Position numbers and translations under genes: made by a program. The notes below the pieces were generated by a model, which saw nothing but the letters and a program-made list of their open reading frames with translations, ran no database searches and was not told the DNA's origin. DNA of 64,000 nt. It comes from Limanda limanda (taxonomy: Eukaryota > Chordata > Actinopteri > Pleuronectiformes > Pleuronectidae). The stretch covers positions 10,900,386 to 10,964,385 of the forward strand of contig NC_083651.1 of NCBI RefSeq assembly GCF_963576545.1, given 5' to 3'. How positions within the stretch are numbered: the stretch's first letter is position 1; each line of letters starts with the position of its first letter. Positions 50,301 through 63,680 of the stretch are shown here, piece after piece.

Positions 50301-53300
50301 GACCTTTTGTACCATAATGGGAATTCTGAGAGGAAGTTATTATAAATGAGGGGTGATTAAAACATATACCTATCAAACTTAAGTTAACTTAAAATAAATA
50401 CTGCAAGTAGATGTGAAAGAAAGTAGAGTACTCTTAAGGTTGATTGCTCTAACCCTAACCCTAACCATTAGATCAAACCAGCATCCCTGCAGCAAGCCCA
50501 GAAGAAGTTGAAGCCTCAGGGACGACAAAACAACAAGCGAGGAATCATCGGTAACTTCAGGTTATTAACTAGTTTAATTCATTTTATTTAAGAGACAACT
50601 TGAATTTTTTTCTGCTCTCTTGGGTGGACGTTAACTTAGCATTTTTACTTACGTTAGCTTACTGTAAACCACTGGCTGTGTACTAAATTCCTCACCAACA
50701 TGCTGTCCTTGATTGTCCTGGTGAAAGACTGAAAGGCTTTATGTGCCAAAGATGGGTTTGGGAGAGGAGAGGGTGAGTTATCTGTGGGCGAGTCAATTAT
50801 CTAAAATAAATAAAAAAATATTACAAATAGATAAACAATACATATTTTTACACATCTAAAATTACATTTCTGTTATTGTAGAAAGAGTACAGCACTTATA
50901 AGGTGCTGTATGGTGCCATTATCTGGTACCTGGTACCATATCAGCACAAATGTGAATTGCACCCAACCCTATTGTGAATGGAGGAGCTCCTGAATGCAAG
51001 ACGATCAACTGTATTGATTGTAGTGAGTTGCTAGATGGCAAAATAATTCACAAGTAGGCTAATAATCACTGTTCTTTCAATTGTTGGTTGTAAATACCAT
51101 CTAAACAATCGAAAAACAAAGATATAGTTAAACCACAATTTGTCCGATTTAGAAGAGAACAGTAAGAGTATTTAAAGAGGAATTTTAAATAATAAAGCTG
51201 ATGCACCCTGTAGTGTTTTAATGACAGACGCTTCATTCTTTTAACCAACAGGGATGCCTTTTGCCCTCGACTTCTGCCCAGCCCCAAGCCTTTAATTAAG
51301 ACTGGCTTAAGCCCGATTGATCCTGACACACCAGGAAGTTTCTTGAATATCTGACCATGGAAGTATTATATAGGCCACAACCCCCATAGCAGCCGACAGC
51401 TCCTTCCCACATGCCACATAAAAAGGTTTGTAAGCTGAAAGCCCATGGGACCAGTTATGATTGAGTTATACCTAAACATTTTGCACATTCTGGGTTGTCA
51501 TCTTGTCCACAGAAATTATAAGAGGTTTTTTGAAGTAACTATAAACATTACGACAAAGATGTAAAGTCTATGCTGTAGGTTTGCCCTTATTTTTTAAGTA
51601 CTAGTCATGTAGTTGGTTGTGTCCAAGTTTCAAACCTCACATCAAACTTAGTTGTTGCACTGTTAAAAGCTACATGACATGAAAAATGGCAAAAAAAGAG
51701 TCATTGAATCTCAGGACTAAATAACTAATTGATAAAAGCACCTATGCAAATTATGGTAGTTCTAACATTTCATATGACAGTTGCATTACATTAAAACTGT
51801 ATGTTATTTGATGATGTCTATACTTTACTGAATAGCGTCACGCGAGTTGTTTCAGGCACTTCAAGCAGAGTTTTCTTTGGGAGAAGTCTCCCTTTGTTGC
51901 ATACATTAGCCTTAGCAACGTAGCAGAACTTGGAAATGTGCATAAAAGGTATATGTCACACTAAAGGAAAGGAGAAACTAAAACGCATGATATGTGTACT
52001 TTTAATCAACAACACATCACCTGTAGCAAAAGTAGCGATGCAAAAACAAAGATAGCATTTTTAGATTGTCAGAGCTCTGTGCTGCAGGTGTTGTGCACCA
52101 CATGGAGAGAATTCTTGTATTGGCTTTCACCGCAAACAAAGCCACTCTTCGCTTTGTGGTGTTCTGGGATTAACCGGGACCACAATTGTTCGATAATGTT
52201 ACACAATGTTAATCATTCAGCAAGCAACGTATAAATCAATGTAAGGCCTAATGTTTTAGTAAGATTTTAAAAAAAAGGCATAAAATCGGAATCTAGATTG
52301 GCAGTTGCCTCTTTTTCCACATCTGATTTCAGTAAATTGCAAAGAAATGTCAAATGAATACAAATCTTAGACTCTCCACTGCAGGACAGAGGTTCAACAT
52401 GACAACCTGAAGGCTTTGAACATGTCCAAGAAAAGAAGTGAGTTTCTGAAGCAGAGAGGAGAGTAGTTTAATACCCTGACCCGCTGGAGGAGAAATCCTG
52501 CCGACCAGCCAAGCGTTAACTGCAGGTGTGGACAAAATAAAAAGGCAAAATTTGTACGTTTTACAAATTTATTGAAACCATGCAGTGTCGGTGTACTGAC
52601 CCATGGGCCAGATAGCATGTCTTGTTGGAGTTCAAGTTCAAATACTCTTTCAAATAAAGGGACGTTGCAAATCGAGGGCATCATTCAAACTTTGTTGGAA
52701 AATAATAAATGATAATAATACAGTGACTCTCTGACTAATTCTTATATCTTCACCTTGTGGTCATATCAACAGAGAACTCAATTATCCCCTAGGAAAATAA
52801 AAACCTGTTCACCACTGATGTCAGTAGGTTCATGACCCTTCACCTAACCAGGGATAACTGCGATGTTTACAGGAAAGCAATTAACAGTCATTTTACAACT
52901 CTTAGATTATAAAAATTGTGCATGTTATTAAGAATCTTCTCACTCATATACTCTTCTGAGTATATTAAACTTGCATTTTCGAAGAATACAATCATAGAAA
53001 CTATCAACACTTCTATTTCTCTACACAAGCAGCTGATGCAGCAAAACTGACGGTGGTGTTTTTGGTAGATGAAAAATCCAGAAATATAAACACAGACACA
53101 GACACGTGGTGGAAAGTGACAGGGAAAGTGCAAGACCCTACCTGGGTGTGGTTGAGGTGGGGCGGGCAACGAGTGCCCCTTCCTTCCTTTTCTGGGAGGA
53201 TCATGGAAATTAAACTCAGTGTCACATTTTCAACTTGTCTGGCACAAACTCATTTCAGGACCAGCCTGAAATAATAAAAAAAACATCAATGTACTGCGAC

Positions 53301-56300
53301 TTGCCTGTCAGTCGAGATGTTTGAGAGCAAGCAATTCCTTCTTCTCAACAACAAACTGCTGAACGTTACAGAAGATGCTGTGTACATAAAGTCCCTTTTA
53401 AGCCAGTTTTTTTAAAGCTCAGGTCAGACTTGTATCTTATCACAAATAAATACCAGCATGGATTCTGCTAACACTAGATCAAGCAGATGTCATCGCAATT
53501 ACCTCTGCAACTTGTGTGAACTGTGTGTGTGCAGAGTCAGATGCGAGTTGAATGGGGGGGGTATACTCACCCACTGACCTGAGCAGTAGCATTTACACTA
53601 TTCTCAGTGGTCATGAACACACCAGAATTGCAATTTCAAGGTCAAAAGTCAAAAGTACAGTCGTAAACTGGCCCATTGCTGAAATGCAGAGAGCAACAGT
53701 GGGCAACGGCTACAGGAAGTAATTAGGAAGTTTCCATTTGGAGTTAGTAAAAGGTTTCCTGAACAGAATGCCAATTGGGTGTTGGCGAATTGTTGCTGGA
53801 AATGTCTGCTGATTGACACAGGGCATGATGGTTGACATTCTGCAGACCGTTTTGACTGTGTAGCCTAATTTCTGAAGTTTTCAAAATGTTCATATGGAAA
53901 TTTTTATGAAACTAACAATCCTTGATCCTGAATCAATAGGTAAATATGTCCAGAACCGTTTGAATAGAAATGTGGGCCTCAAAATGGCAGAGTGTTCTCT
54001 ATACTTAAGCTGCTGGCCACTTGCTTTGTCTCTCTGTGGAGGGCTTGTAGTAAAGCTTGACTTCAAAAGACTCCTTATCACTGTCACGTTTTCTCAGAAG
54101 AGGACGCAGTAATGGAGAACGGATGCACAGGCTTACACTAGGTTAGACTAACACAAGGAGACGAGTGAAGAAATGCTTTGAATGTTGCCTTGTAAAGGGA
54201 AGAGCTCCCGTATAGGCCTCCTGACCTTCCCACTGCACTTCCTTCCCCAAGAAGTTAAGGAATGCTGTGTCAGGATTTATAAAGAAACGTGCATTTTCCT
54301 TTCCCCAAATAATTCCTAAGTGATATTTTCAGTCATAATTTCGGTGGAAATTTGTCTGTGATAAAAACTGATAAAACGAATTAAGAGTCCAGTTAGATTG
54401 GTCATTTTTAAGTAGGTTAATATCTGCAGACCTTAAATATGGAATTTTTTAGCAACAACCTTTCCATTGTCTTTTGTAAATGTTTCTCTATATATTTGTG
54501 TAGTTTTTCAACTGCCAACATCTGCCTTTAATTTTATATCCCTAGTCTTGTTAACAATGTCTTATTCCACTTGCAGCATTTTTGAAGTCAACAGTTTGCT
54601 AACAACCTTTTCATCAGTTTGTTTAAAATATTTCGGCACCTACACTCCTCTGCAAAGAAGTGACACTGTGTGGAATAGAAGCTCCAAATGAAAGTTATAC
54701 ACAAATATTTCATTAAATAAGACTTTTAAGATTTATATACTCATTTCTTCCTCCAATGTATTTTTGTACAGCTCTACTGTTCTCTATCCTCCATCTTTGG
54801 TATGGCTAACTCAGACTAACACAAGGTCCCAACTTTGACTGTGGCTTCATCCTGTATTTTCCAATTATCACCTTTTAAAGGCCAGCTGGGTGCATACCAA
54901 ACCATCAGGGGGCAATACCATTTGCATTGCTCTGAGACAAAGTCATGCCCAAGTGCTTTCATGCTAAAGTTCATAGCAGACAAGTCTAAAATTACGCTAT
55001 GGCTAAATCTAAAAAGTCCCAACTATATACCTCAGCCAGATGAATTATGTCAAATTGAAAAAAAAGTTTTCCTGTTTACAAATGTATAAAAGAGAACCAG
55101 GGTGTTTTTACGGTAAGTTGACGGAGACGTTCCCGAGCTTTAAGGGGAGAAGTTTGTTTTATCGACATGGCAAGTAGTTTGCTAGACTTTCTCATTTGAG
55201 ACTGATCGATGTGACCGTCCCTTGAGTGCTCGCTCTGTTTACAGTTTCAGCTCATTATGCAGATTTTATTCTTCCTTTTCATTAACTTGATTTTTAAGCA
55301 GCTCCAGGAATATATTACATCTATTTGGTGTAGGTCAATTTTGTTTGCCCATTGAAATGACCATTGCATACGTGTGTGTGTGTGTGTGTGTGTGCATGTG
55401 TTTGCGTGTCGTTTGGGGTTGGGTGGGTTGGTGTAACTGTTCCATTTACTTTGCACATTAATGAGCCCTGGCTCTCTGCCTGCCTTTAGGCTCTCCTTCT
55501 TAATGCTGGAGCTGTTCACTAGTGTAAACCTGTGTTTGATTTCTCCTCTCCTCTCCCTCTCGGCCTGCATATAGCAGCATTTAGCTGTGAATTAATTTTC
55601 ATGTTTGGATATACCCTGCTGAGGTGTGATGGCGGTGGGGCATAATCAAAATCTGCAACACTACATATGGGTAGATAGGCCTTGTGGGTATTTTCACAGT
55701 GCAGATCTGTAGCTGGGCGGGTGGAAATTAAAAGCGTAGAGAGGGGTCAACGGCCAGCAGAGAAAACCGAAGTCAGCAATAGGACAATGGGACATTTAAC
55801 ACAAAAGAATAAATCGGTTGTCTTCCAGAAGAGCACGGGGAAGAGGATACCTTTTGCAGGGTGTCGTGCAGCTGTGTGTGTGCGTGTGTGTGTGTGTGTG
55901 TGTGTGATAATGCGCATGTCTATGGCCAAGGGACAAGACACGCACCCACAGCCACAGCTCAAACACCAGCAGCCCTTAACATGGTGTGTCTAATGCTCCT
56001 ATTTAGTGTTTGGGGTGCAGCGGCGCGTGGCCTGAGGTTTCTGGGAGGGGAGCATCGATAGCACCTAGCCTGACAGCTGTGCCCCAAACTGGAGACAAAA
56101 GCCTGAGGAAGTACCGCATCATCGAAGACGGGACTAAAAGGCATGGCAGTTTGCTTGTGGTCCAGCCTATACTGCCATCTGACTCAGTGCATGGTCCCCT
56201 TTTCACGGAGGATGTAGCCCGATAGCAAACACCAGCTTAAACGGGGAGGAAATCTTGAAACAAATTCCACTATAGAGGACATGTGGGACATTGGGATCAA

Positions 56301-56860
56301 AAGCAGAAACATAAACTACGAATTCATAACAGTCTTAATTTTAAACAAACAAAAAACAGAGAGAACATGGTCCACCTTTTGTGCAGCAGTCTTTTCAATG
56401 GAGTTTATTTGTAATCCTTTGATAGGTGGGAGTCTCTTTGTCAATCGGTGTACATCAAAGATAAGCCAACTTATCATGCTGCTTGTGTTTGTGTGTCTAT
56501 GCGTGCGTGTCTGTATTCCAGTCTTTAACGTCCCAGTAAGGCATGATTTCAATCTATTGATTTAATAAGCTTTGGTAGCAGGCTGTGGGATAAATACAAT
56601 GTTCCAGTTATAAGTAGTTGACACACCTCCAGTCTAAAAAAACGAATGGGTGTGATGAAAAGCTAAGAGGATGGTCTGCATTTATGTGAAGAGCAACTTT
56701 TACTACAGCTGACGCATTTTCCAAAAGCACAAATTATTTGTCTATATTGCATGAAGACACAGAGGCACAAACATCTGGAGAGCATACGAGAAAATACAGC
56801 AACAGCAAGTGACAAAATTCATTAAGTTAAGATACAAATTCAATCTGAAAGCATTTAGCA
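47345..56860. other. non-coding sequence, no gene recognised
   Basis: Includes a CAG-rich tract at 47960-47986, a telomere-like CCCTAA run at 50449-50466 and a (TG)n tract at 55372-55394. Frames such as 49780-50217 have no recognisable family or splice context. Confidence 0.4.
50449..50466. repeat. interstitial telomere-like repeat, reverse orientation
   Basis: About three CTAACC units, the complement of the motif at 19.9 kb. Confidence 0.93.
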
Positions 56861-57110
56861 CCCAGGGTCAATTTTCATCAACACAAACCCTCTATTAACA
56901 TAGTCAGAGGCGCCTCCATTCATGGGCCGGGCTAATGGAAGCAAAAGAGATAATAATGACTTGTTTGTTGCCACATCAGCTGTTAGGTGATAATTAGGCC
57001 TAGGCGAGGATATTAACAGTTTTATAAGCTTTCTTTGATCTGAACACATGTTCCCACATAGATAAATCCGGCATTAATTGTTGCTTAATATTAAAGGCCA
57101 ATCAAAACTG
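56860..57110. promoter_or_regulatory. strong candidate conserved non-coding element
   Basis: A compact block holding AGATAATAATGACTTG, CAGCTGTTAGGTGATAATT, TAATTAGGCCTAGGCG and GATATTAACAG, with no repeats or coding frame. The word ATAATTAGGCC (56990-57000) also occurs at 5001-5011 in another such block. Confidence 0.38.
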
Positions 57111-57616
57111 TGCAGAAATGGATCCGTTCTGTCAACACACAGTTCCCCTGCACCACTGACAGAACACAAATACCACTTGGATGGTGCACTTAATATAGTA
57201 CATCCAAATGAAGATTATCTCTTGGAATAATATATTCTAGACATAAGATATTGAATACTAAAAAGATCATGGGTGATGCTCACAATTTCTTTTGTTTCAT
57301 GACTGTGGTGGATCGGAGTATTCATGTGAATACATATTCACCATGTGCTTTACTTGGAGCCCAGAGAGACTGATGAAACATGAGAAAAAGGGTGGTGCAG
57401 CCGATCCCTGGCATCCATATCAATGACCATCCTTGTTATAATGTGGAAAACTAAATATTTACAATTACATCCTGACAGCAAAATAGGAAAACTATCCGTG
57501 CCTCGCATAATGGAACTTCCTTTATTACGCCCCTGTGTCCTCACAGACAAATACACACATGCATAGACGTCAGGGGGATTGAAATGGCTCAAAATATCCA
57601 GTGGTTTAAAATGGAC

Positions 57617-57750
<134 letters not shown>

Positions 57751-57984
57751 GAGTACAACAGTGTCTAAACACTAAAACAAAAGTGTGTAACAGTGGGTAT
57801 TTCACAACTGAGAACTGCAAAAAGTCATTTTATCTGCATCACAAGGTAAATATCAGAGGGAAAAAAATGTCACATGAGAGGCTCAGTCCGTCTGAATTTA
57901 GCCTTTATAATGTCGCCGTGCTAGTGAAGGGTTAAAGCCAATTGGTCGAGATTACTGGGTGACTGACTGGTCACTAACTTCCGA

Positions 57985-58165
57985 TTATAAACTTTAAGTT
58001 ACCAGTTTATTAGGTACACTTGTATAATCAAATGTAATGCAAGTTCCCAGCAACAGATAATAGATTCTTGCCCAGGTCCTACATTAAAATCAGTTGAGTA
58101 GGTTTTGCTAACAACAATCAACAAACAAGCAAACGTAATCTTCTCGACGGAGGTAAGGGGTAAAA
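57985..58165. repeat. dispersed repeat fragments
   Basis: ACCAGTTTATTAGGTACAC (about 57999-58020) resembles one common fish repeat. AACAATCAACAAACAAGC followed by CGGAGGTAAGGGG (about 58116-58160) resembles the tail of the family at 43.2 kb. Nested or adjacent insertions. Confidence 0.5.
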
Positions 58166-58599
58166 TTGTTAAATGCTATAGTGATTAAATAAACAGACCT
58201 CAAGCAGCGGTCTTATGACCACTGAGCTCTTGAGATAAGATGCAACACACTGTAAGTCTTTCTAATGGACTGTGTAGTGTTATGTAACCAAGACACCATT
58301 TTCTCAATGAAACTTGAGAAAACCAAAATATTTTATCTGATCTGTTCACAAGCGACCAGATGTCCCCCCCCCCCGCTTCTTTCTCACCCTTTCCATTTTC
58401 TTCTTCCTATAAAAGGACTTGACAACATAAATAAATAAATGACTCTCAATTAAAACTATGGACAGCTGGGACAATGCAACCCAGTTTATGTTCCCAATTT
58501 TTGCTCCGCAATGTTATTACATAGTTGCACAAGGCAGACTTGTCTATAGTGAGAGTTGCTCTGTCCTTAGAGGGCATTAGTGCAGGCTTTATCTTGTTG

Positions 58600-59460
58600 T
58601 GCCAGACAGTTCAGTAGTAAGCACCCTGGCAAAGGCTCTCGTAGTAAACTCTGGTGGAGCAGCGCAGCAGCGTCGCAGCGTTGCAGCCGTCCTGGCATAG
58701 AGATATGGGTCATTCTAGGCTGTCCTCTCGCTCACCCCATCGCCAGAGCCCAAAACCTGATGAGATTAGCCGGCCAGCCAGGCGCTCAGTGGTGGCAAAA
58801 CACAAACACCACTGATTACGTGAACATTAAAGTCAGATCCCCTCACACTTCAGCTCGGATTCCCTTGTGCAGGGTCACAAGCGGGTTAGTGTAATGACTG
58901 CTCCGCAGCTCCCGACTTATACGGCAGCACTACCTCTATCCTGGCACACGCCGCGAACCCGGACAGATAGTAAACAAACACACAAGTATCACTGTGATTA
59001 GAGCTGACGTCATCCGAGGCGCGCGCTATGAGTGAATGGGACAGCGATACAGCTGGCATCCTGCAATCCTCCACACAGCTTTCAACTGAGAAAATGTGTC
59101 CGCTTGGCCCATTCATTGTTGATGTGACCGAGATGTGACACTAAACAGGTTGACGTTTCATTCCAGTGGCTAGTTTTTGGGGCAAGTCAGTGAATGCAGT
59201 GCCTCGGCCACTGCTATTTGTGTTAAATCACTGCTAGAAATGGGATTAGGCAGTAGTGAATGCCAGGGTAATCACTCATTCAGCAGCAGCCAGGGGAAAA
59301 GGCCTCCTTAAGGAAAAGGGGTGGGTTTTATGTAGCTGAGAGCTTTGATTACTGCTCCATCTTAAAACCGCATCCGATGAGTAAAGACATGCACTGGTCC
59401 TCCCCCACATTTACTGGGTGAGTCGCCCTCCTGGGTTCCTGTAAATAAGTGACGTCACAG
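58600..59460. promoter_or_regulatory. CpG-rich patch with two perfect CRE sites; candidate promoter
   Basis: CpG-dense words (GCAGCGTCGCAGCGTTGC, ACGCCGCGAACCCGG, CGAGGCGCGCGC) stand out from the AT-rich flank. TGACGTCA, the palindromic CREB/ATF site, occurs at 59005-59012 and 59450-59457. No TATA box or certain exon is seen. Being upstream of the clybl exons, it could be the clybl promoter or another start site; a minus-strand ATG at 58698 with a basic-residue-containing frame was examined, but its phase does not fit exon 2. Confidence 0.28.
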
Positions 59461-59464
59461 CGCT

Positions 59465-61195
59465 TAATGATGCCCAGACTAGACGCAAGCTAGGCCCTAA
59501 AATCAACAGAGTACCAGCTTCATCACTTCTGAGCATGCATGCCAACAAAAAAAAATCGTTTTGCACATTTCATCCCATTTCTCGGTTGGGTTGCTAAAGA
59601 TGCAGAGTAGTAAACAGGATCAAGGGTTTTCTCTTATTCTATGAGGCCAGTAAAGTTCACTCTGGGTAAAAAAAAATTATTAAAAAAAAATTGTCTTTAT
59701 CTGTGGTTTAACAGATAAGCCACTAAAGAAGATGTTCAAACCAAATAGACACTTTCTCTAGGTTTTCCTCCTTTTCACCCTGACACAGACTGGTAGTGAC
59801 AGTTGTTTCCAGTTGCTACATATAAAAGGGCCCATCATAAAGCCTGGCTAGAGGAAACAGGATAAGCGCTTGAGCCAAGGCAGTAAAAAGCTCTCTGGGA
59901 ACTTGAAAGCCACACAAATGAAGTCTGCATCTGCCATCTGGAAACAATAAACAAACAAAACCCAGCAGCCAAACAAACACACCACGATAGGCAGAAGGAG
60001 AGAGAGGGAGAGAGAGAGAGAGAGAATAGAGAAATGGAAGCAGTGATTGAGAGTGTGAATGAGTGATAGGGAGAGGAGGGTGTCAATGTTACAAACGTGT
60101 GCAGGATGCATCATTAGCAGACACTGATGGGGAGACAGACACAGAGACAACCCTTTCTATAAAATCCTCCTTTGATGCTCGGGAGATGGGCCCTGCTTTT
60201 GAACGTGTGTGGTACCACTGAAACCTGGTTCTAATGAAGTGTAGTGCTAACAGGAGGCTGCCTGTCTAGCAACTTGTGCCAGTGATGTGATGAGAAGTTA
60301 TACGCCACTTCCGAATGTGGCATAGCACCAGAAGCAGCCGAGCCAACTGTTCTCCGGAAGCCCAGACGAAGCATGAATGGGATTTGTCGTCAATTTCAGA
60401 GAGAGATCACATCACAGTTCTTCTGTTTTGCAGTCCAGGGTTGTGTGTGCATTAATTATCAAATGGTGGCCCAATATGGACTAGTCGATGACAAGTTCTC
60501 TTTTATGTACAGAAGCTGCAAAACACTGGTGTCAGTGGAGAAATATTTCAAGGTTATAATACTCTATAGGAACAGGAATCCTTAGTGTCCTTCTCTTCAT
60601 CGTGAACCATGGGATATTTCGCATTATGATTTACAAGATTTTTACCCTTATACCTTATACAAGTCAAACACCTCAGACATTTAGTTTACAGTGATATTAA
60701 GATGATAAATCTATATCTGACAACCTTTTAAAAACACAAATTCAATATATTTAAATTATTTGACTAATCAACAAGCATTAAATGTAATAGAAGACAAGCA
60801 GACTCTCTTAAGATATGGTAATTTAAGTTTACTGTTACAACAAAACTACATTTTGCCCCTAATAATGCTTAGTTGTATACCTATTACTAATACTGCATGC
60901 TTTCCTTAATGACAAGATGCAGCACAATCTGGTTACGAGCACACAGTTGATGTTTGGAACTATTGCATGAGGAAGATGCTTGAGATGAAGCTTTAGTTGG
61001 TTGTAGAACAAGCATCTCGAGCTGCCCTCAAAGACCTCATCACAAGGCACACTGTCAACACTGACACCGAGGGGTTCAACAAAGAACTGCAGCCACGTGG
61101 CCACAGCATGGACCCGTGTAATATTATAGATAGTCCAACCTATAGCTGTACATACACAGGAAAGCAAAGGGTGGCATACACACACAGGCATATAG
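59465..61195. other. non-coding sequence, nothing recognised
   Basis: Contains a GA tract near 59997-60025 and otherwise ordinary sequence. Confidence 0.4.
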
Positions 61196-61197
61196 AC

Positions 61198-61332
<135 letters not shown>

Positions 61333-61334
61333 CG

Positions 61335-62529
61335 ACCCACCCACCCACACACACATCCCCCCCTGCTGCGCCTGGTTAACAAACACTCTGCTATAAAAGC
61401 AGGACTCTTACTCATTAGGATGCTGTGTATCAGACAGGAAATGCTGGGTAAATTACACCTCATCGCCCTGAAACTAGCCGACTATCACCATGGCAATGAG
61501 CCAACCTCGGCGCCGTGAGAAGACCAATACGCCACCGTAGCAGCCGAGGAAAAGGGAGCAGGACAACGCATACTTTACCGTAGTAACTGATGAAAATCCT
61601 CGAATGACCAACGACACTCCTGCAGGTTTCTGAGGAGCAAACTCAACCTAAATCTTTATCTTTATCTATTTAAAAAGGTAAAGTGCCCCTTTGGCCATTT
61701 GACAGAGGTGCTGACTCCAAACCTGGAAGCAATATCCTGCCCTGCCCCCAACGCACATACACACACATCTGACTACGACTTAATTAATGCTACATAGGCT
61801 AAACTGTACCAGACCAACATACTCTTTATTTATTAGAAATTGTAAGTTATTCATACACAGTCGGTGCTCCAATACGGTTCAATAAATAGATCAATGTGTG
61901 CTGTAACTCGTCACGACTATCACGATAAGATCGGGTGTCTCTCCAAGGAGGTCTCTGCGAAATATTTAAATTTTTCTTGACAGATTTTCACTGAATAAAC
62001 ACATTATGATTACCATGTGTAAATTTGAGGAGGAGTACTGGACAATAACGCTGCCCAAAGTCACGACCACATCAAGAATGGCACACCATGTATTAATCTT
62101 CAAAAGGATAATTTTATCGCAGCACTGTACAAAAGCGCAAAACACAAGTTTCCCACTTTTGTTATCATTAAAAACAGAGGATATTTCCCCAGGTCCTCAT
62201 TCGATCCGACCACCACGCTCAAACTCTAAACCACACAAACCACCCGTTGGCCGAGTCCACCCCGCGTTTCTAGAACAAAATTCTTTGGTTGCATTGTTCA
62301 CACATTCCTCCCATGGCCGTGTTTATACAGATGCGATTCCATGTGCGCTCAGGGGTCCTAAGAAGTCCCACTCTGAAGCCGAAGATGTGTTGTTGATCAA
62401 AGGCTTCAGAACTCGAGCGCAGACACTTGTTTGGTTTGTTTTTTTTCTTCTATGGGGATACTGGGTAACATAACCATCTGTTGGCCGTATGGATTCACCT
62501 TGGTCGGCACTGAAACAAGTGTAGGCCTT

Positions 62530-62562
<33 letters not shown>

Positions 62563-62930
62563 GCTGCCACCCCACACTGCTCCCTCAGCCACGTTTACTC
62601 AGCTGGTCCCCACGCCAGTTAGCGGAGTTTTGTTTTCACACAGCAACATGTGTTAACTTAATGCTCTGTAACAGATTTCAAAGACAAGATTAGCTGGGTC
62701 AACAACAGGTAACGGAGCGATTTATTGATTCATTGGATCTAAAAAAAGGCAATGTGCTCTGTAGGCACTGGTAGAGACATCCACAGGCATGTGGATGCTT
62801 CACGCAGAACAAGATTCTTCTTCTTTTCACTCTGTAAGCAAAGAAACTGGGAACATATTAAAAAAGGAAAACATAATTATTTATAGAATCTGAGGTGTTT
62901 GTTGGCTCCAAACAGGAATGAAAATAAGTT
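61335..62930. other. non-coding sequence, nothing recognised
   Basis: Includes a (CT)n tract at 62532-62562. The 155-codon plus frame at 62006-62473 shows no family signature. Confidence 0.4.
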
Positions 62931-62934
62931 ATAG

Positions 62935-63060
62935 GCTTACATGTGTTTTGAGCGGAGTAACCTTGCCCCATAATCTAGGCTAATTAGTAATTAATGAGAT
63001 TCATTAGTAAGTGCCGTGCTGTTGTTTTGAGCCGAGTGAACTTGCTCAGCAGCCTAGTTC
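62935..63060. promoter_or_regulatory. homeodomain-site cluster flanked by a direct repeat
   Basis: A 23-bp direct repeat (62944-62966 and 63023-63045, three mismatches, starting TGTTTTGAGC) brackets a core with GCTAATTAGTAATTAATGAG and ATTCATTAGTAAG, containing several overlapping TAAT sites. Likely a compact regulatory element or a small duplicated module. Confidence 0.3.
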
Positions 63061-63650
63061 TCAGCAATAAAGAATATTTTGGGGGAAAAAATGCTGTTTT
63101 TCACATTTACGGTTTTAATATTTAATTTTTTTCCCCTTGTAAAATAAAAGATGCAACATCATCTGTAATTTGACATACCGCGAATACACCAGTTAACCCG
63201 GAAATTGCACTACACTTAAGCTACAATAACAGCTTTCGTGCATGAAAGTAAAACTAGTGTTGGTGCCCAAATGCAAACTTAACCATTTGGAGAAGATAAC
63301 CATAAGAGATAAAAGTTCTAACAATAAAAACAAATGCACCATACATGTTGGTGAAGCCTTTACCCAATGATAAAACATGTTCTGTTGTCTCATCGGTGGT
63401 CCCTAGTTGATGCAAGTGGAGGAGAGTAACTGCAGCATCCAAACTACAAGTGAATTAGTGACATGGTGATGCTCTGGTGCTGCAGTGACAGCAAAGAGAC
63501 ACAATATAACTCCTCCTTGTGTGCCTGTGTGTGTGTGTGTGTTAAATCCAGAACCTATGCCAGTGTGTGTTTATAACGACGATATAGCAAAATCCATGCT
63601 GTGGTAGAACATGATGACGAAGGTGAGAAAACCAGTATAACACCCACCCC

Positions 63651-63680
63651 ATTTGCTGGTGTTGTTTGACACCAGCAAAT
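63651..63680. repeat. perfect 12-bp inverted repeat
   Basis: ATTTGCTGGTGT (63651-63662) and its exact reverse complement ACACCAGCAAAT (63669-63680) are separated by TGTTTG. It could form a small hairpin. Confidence 0.9.

Noticed and set aside
58625..58698. Possible clybl exon 1 (minus-strand ATG at 58698, Leu/Arg-containing start, donor near 58624)
   Set aside because: It would end in phase 2, which fits none of the exon 2 acceptors, and it contains acidic residues unusual in a presequence.
61480..61585. Another possible clybl exon 1 (minus-strand ATG near 61583)
   Set aside because: The peptide lacks the arginine-rich amphipathic pattern of mitochondrial presequences, and the donor choice is arbitrary.
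62006..62473. 155-codon plus-strand frame
   Set aside because: No family resemblance and no promoter or splice signal to support it.
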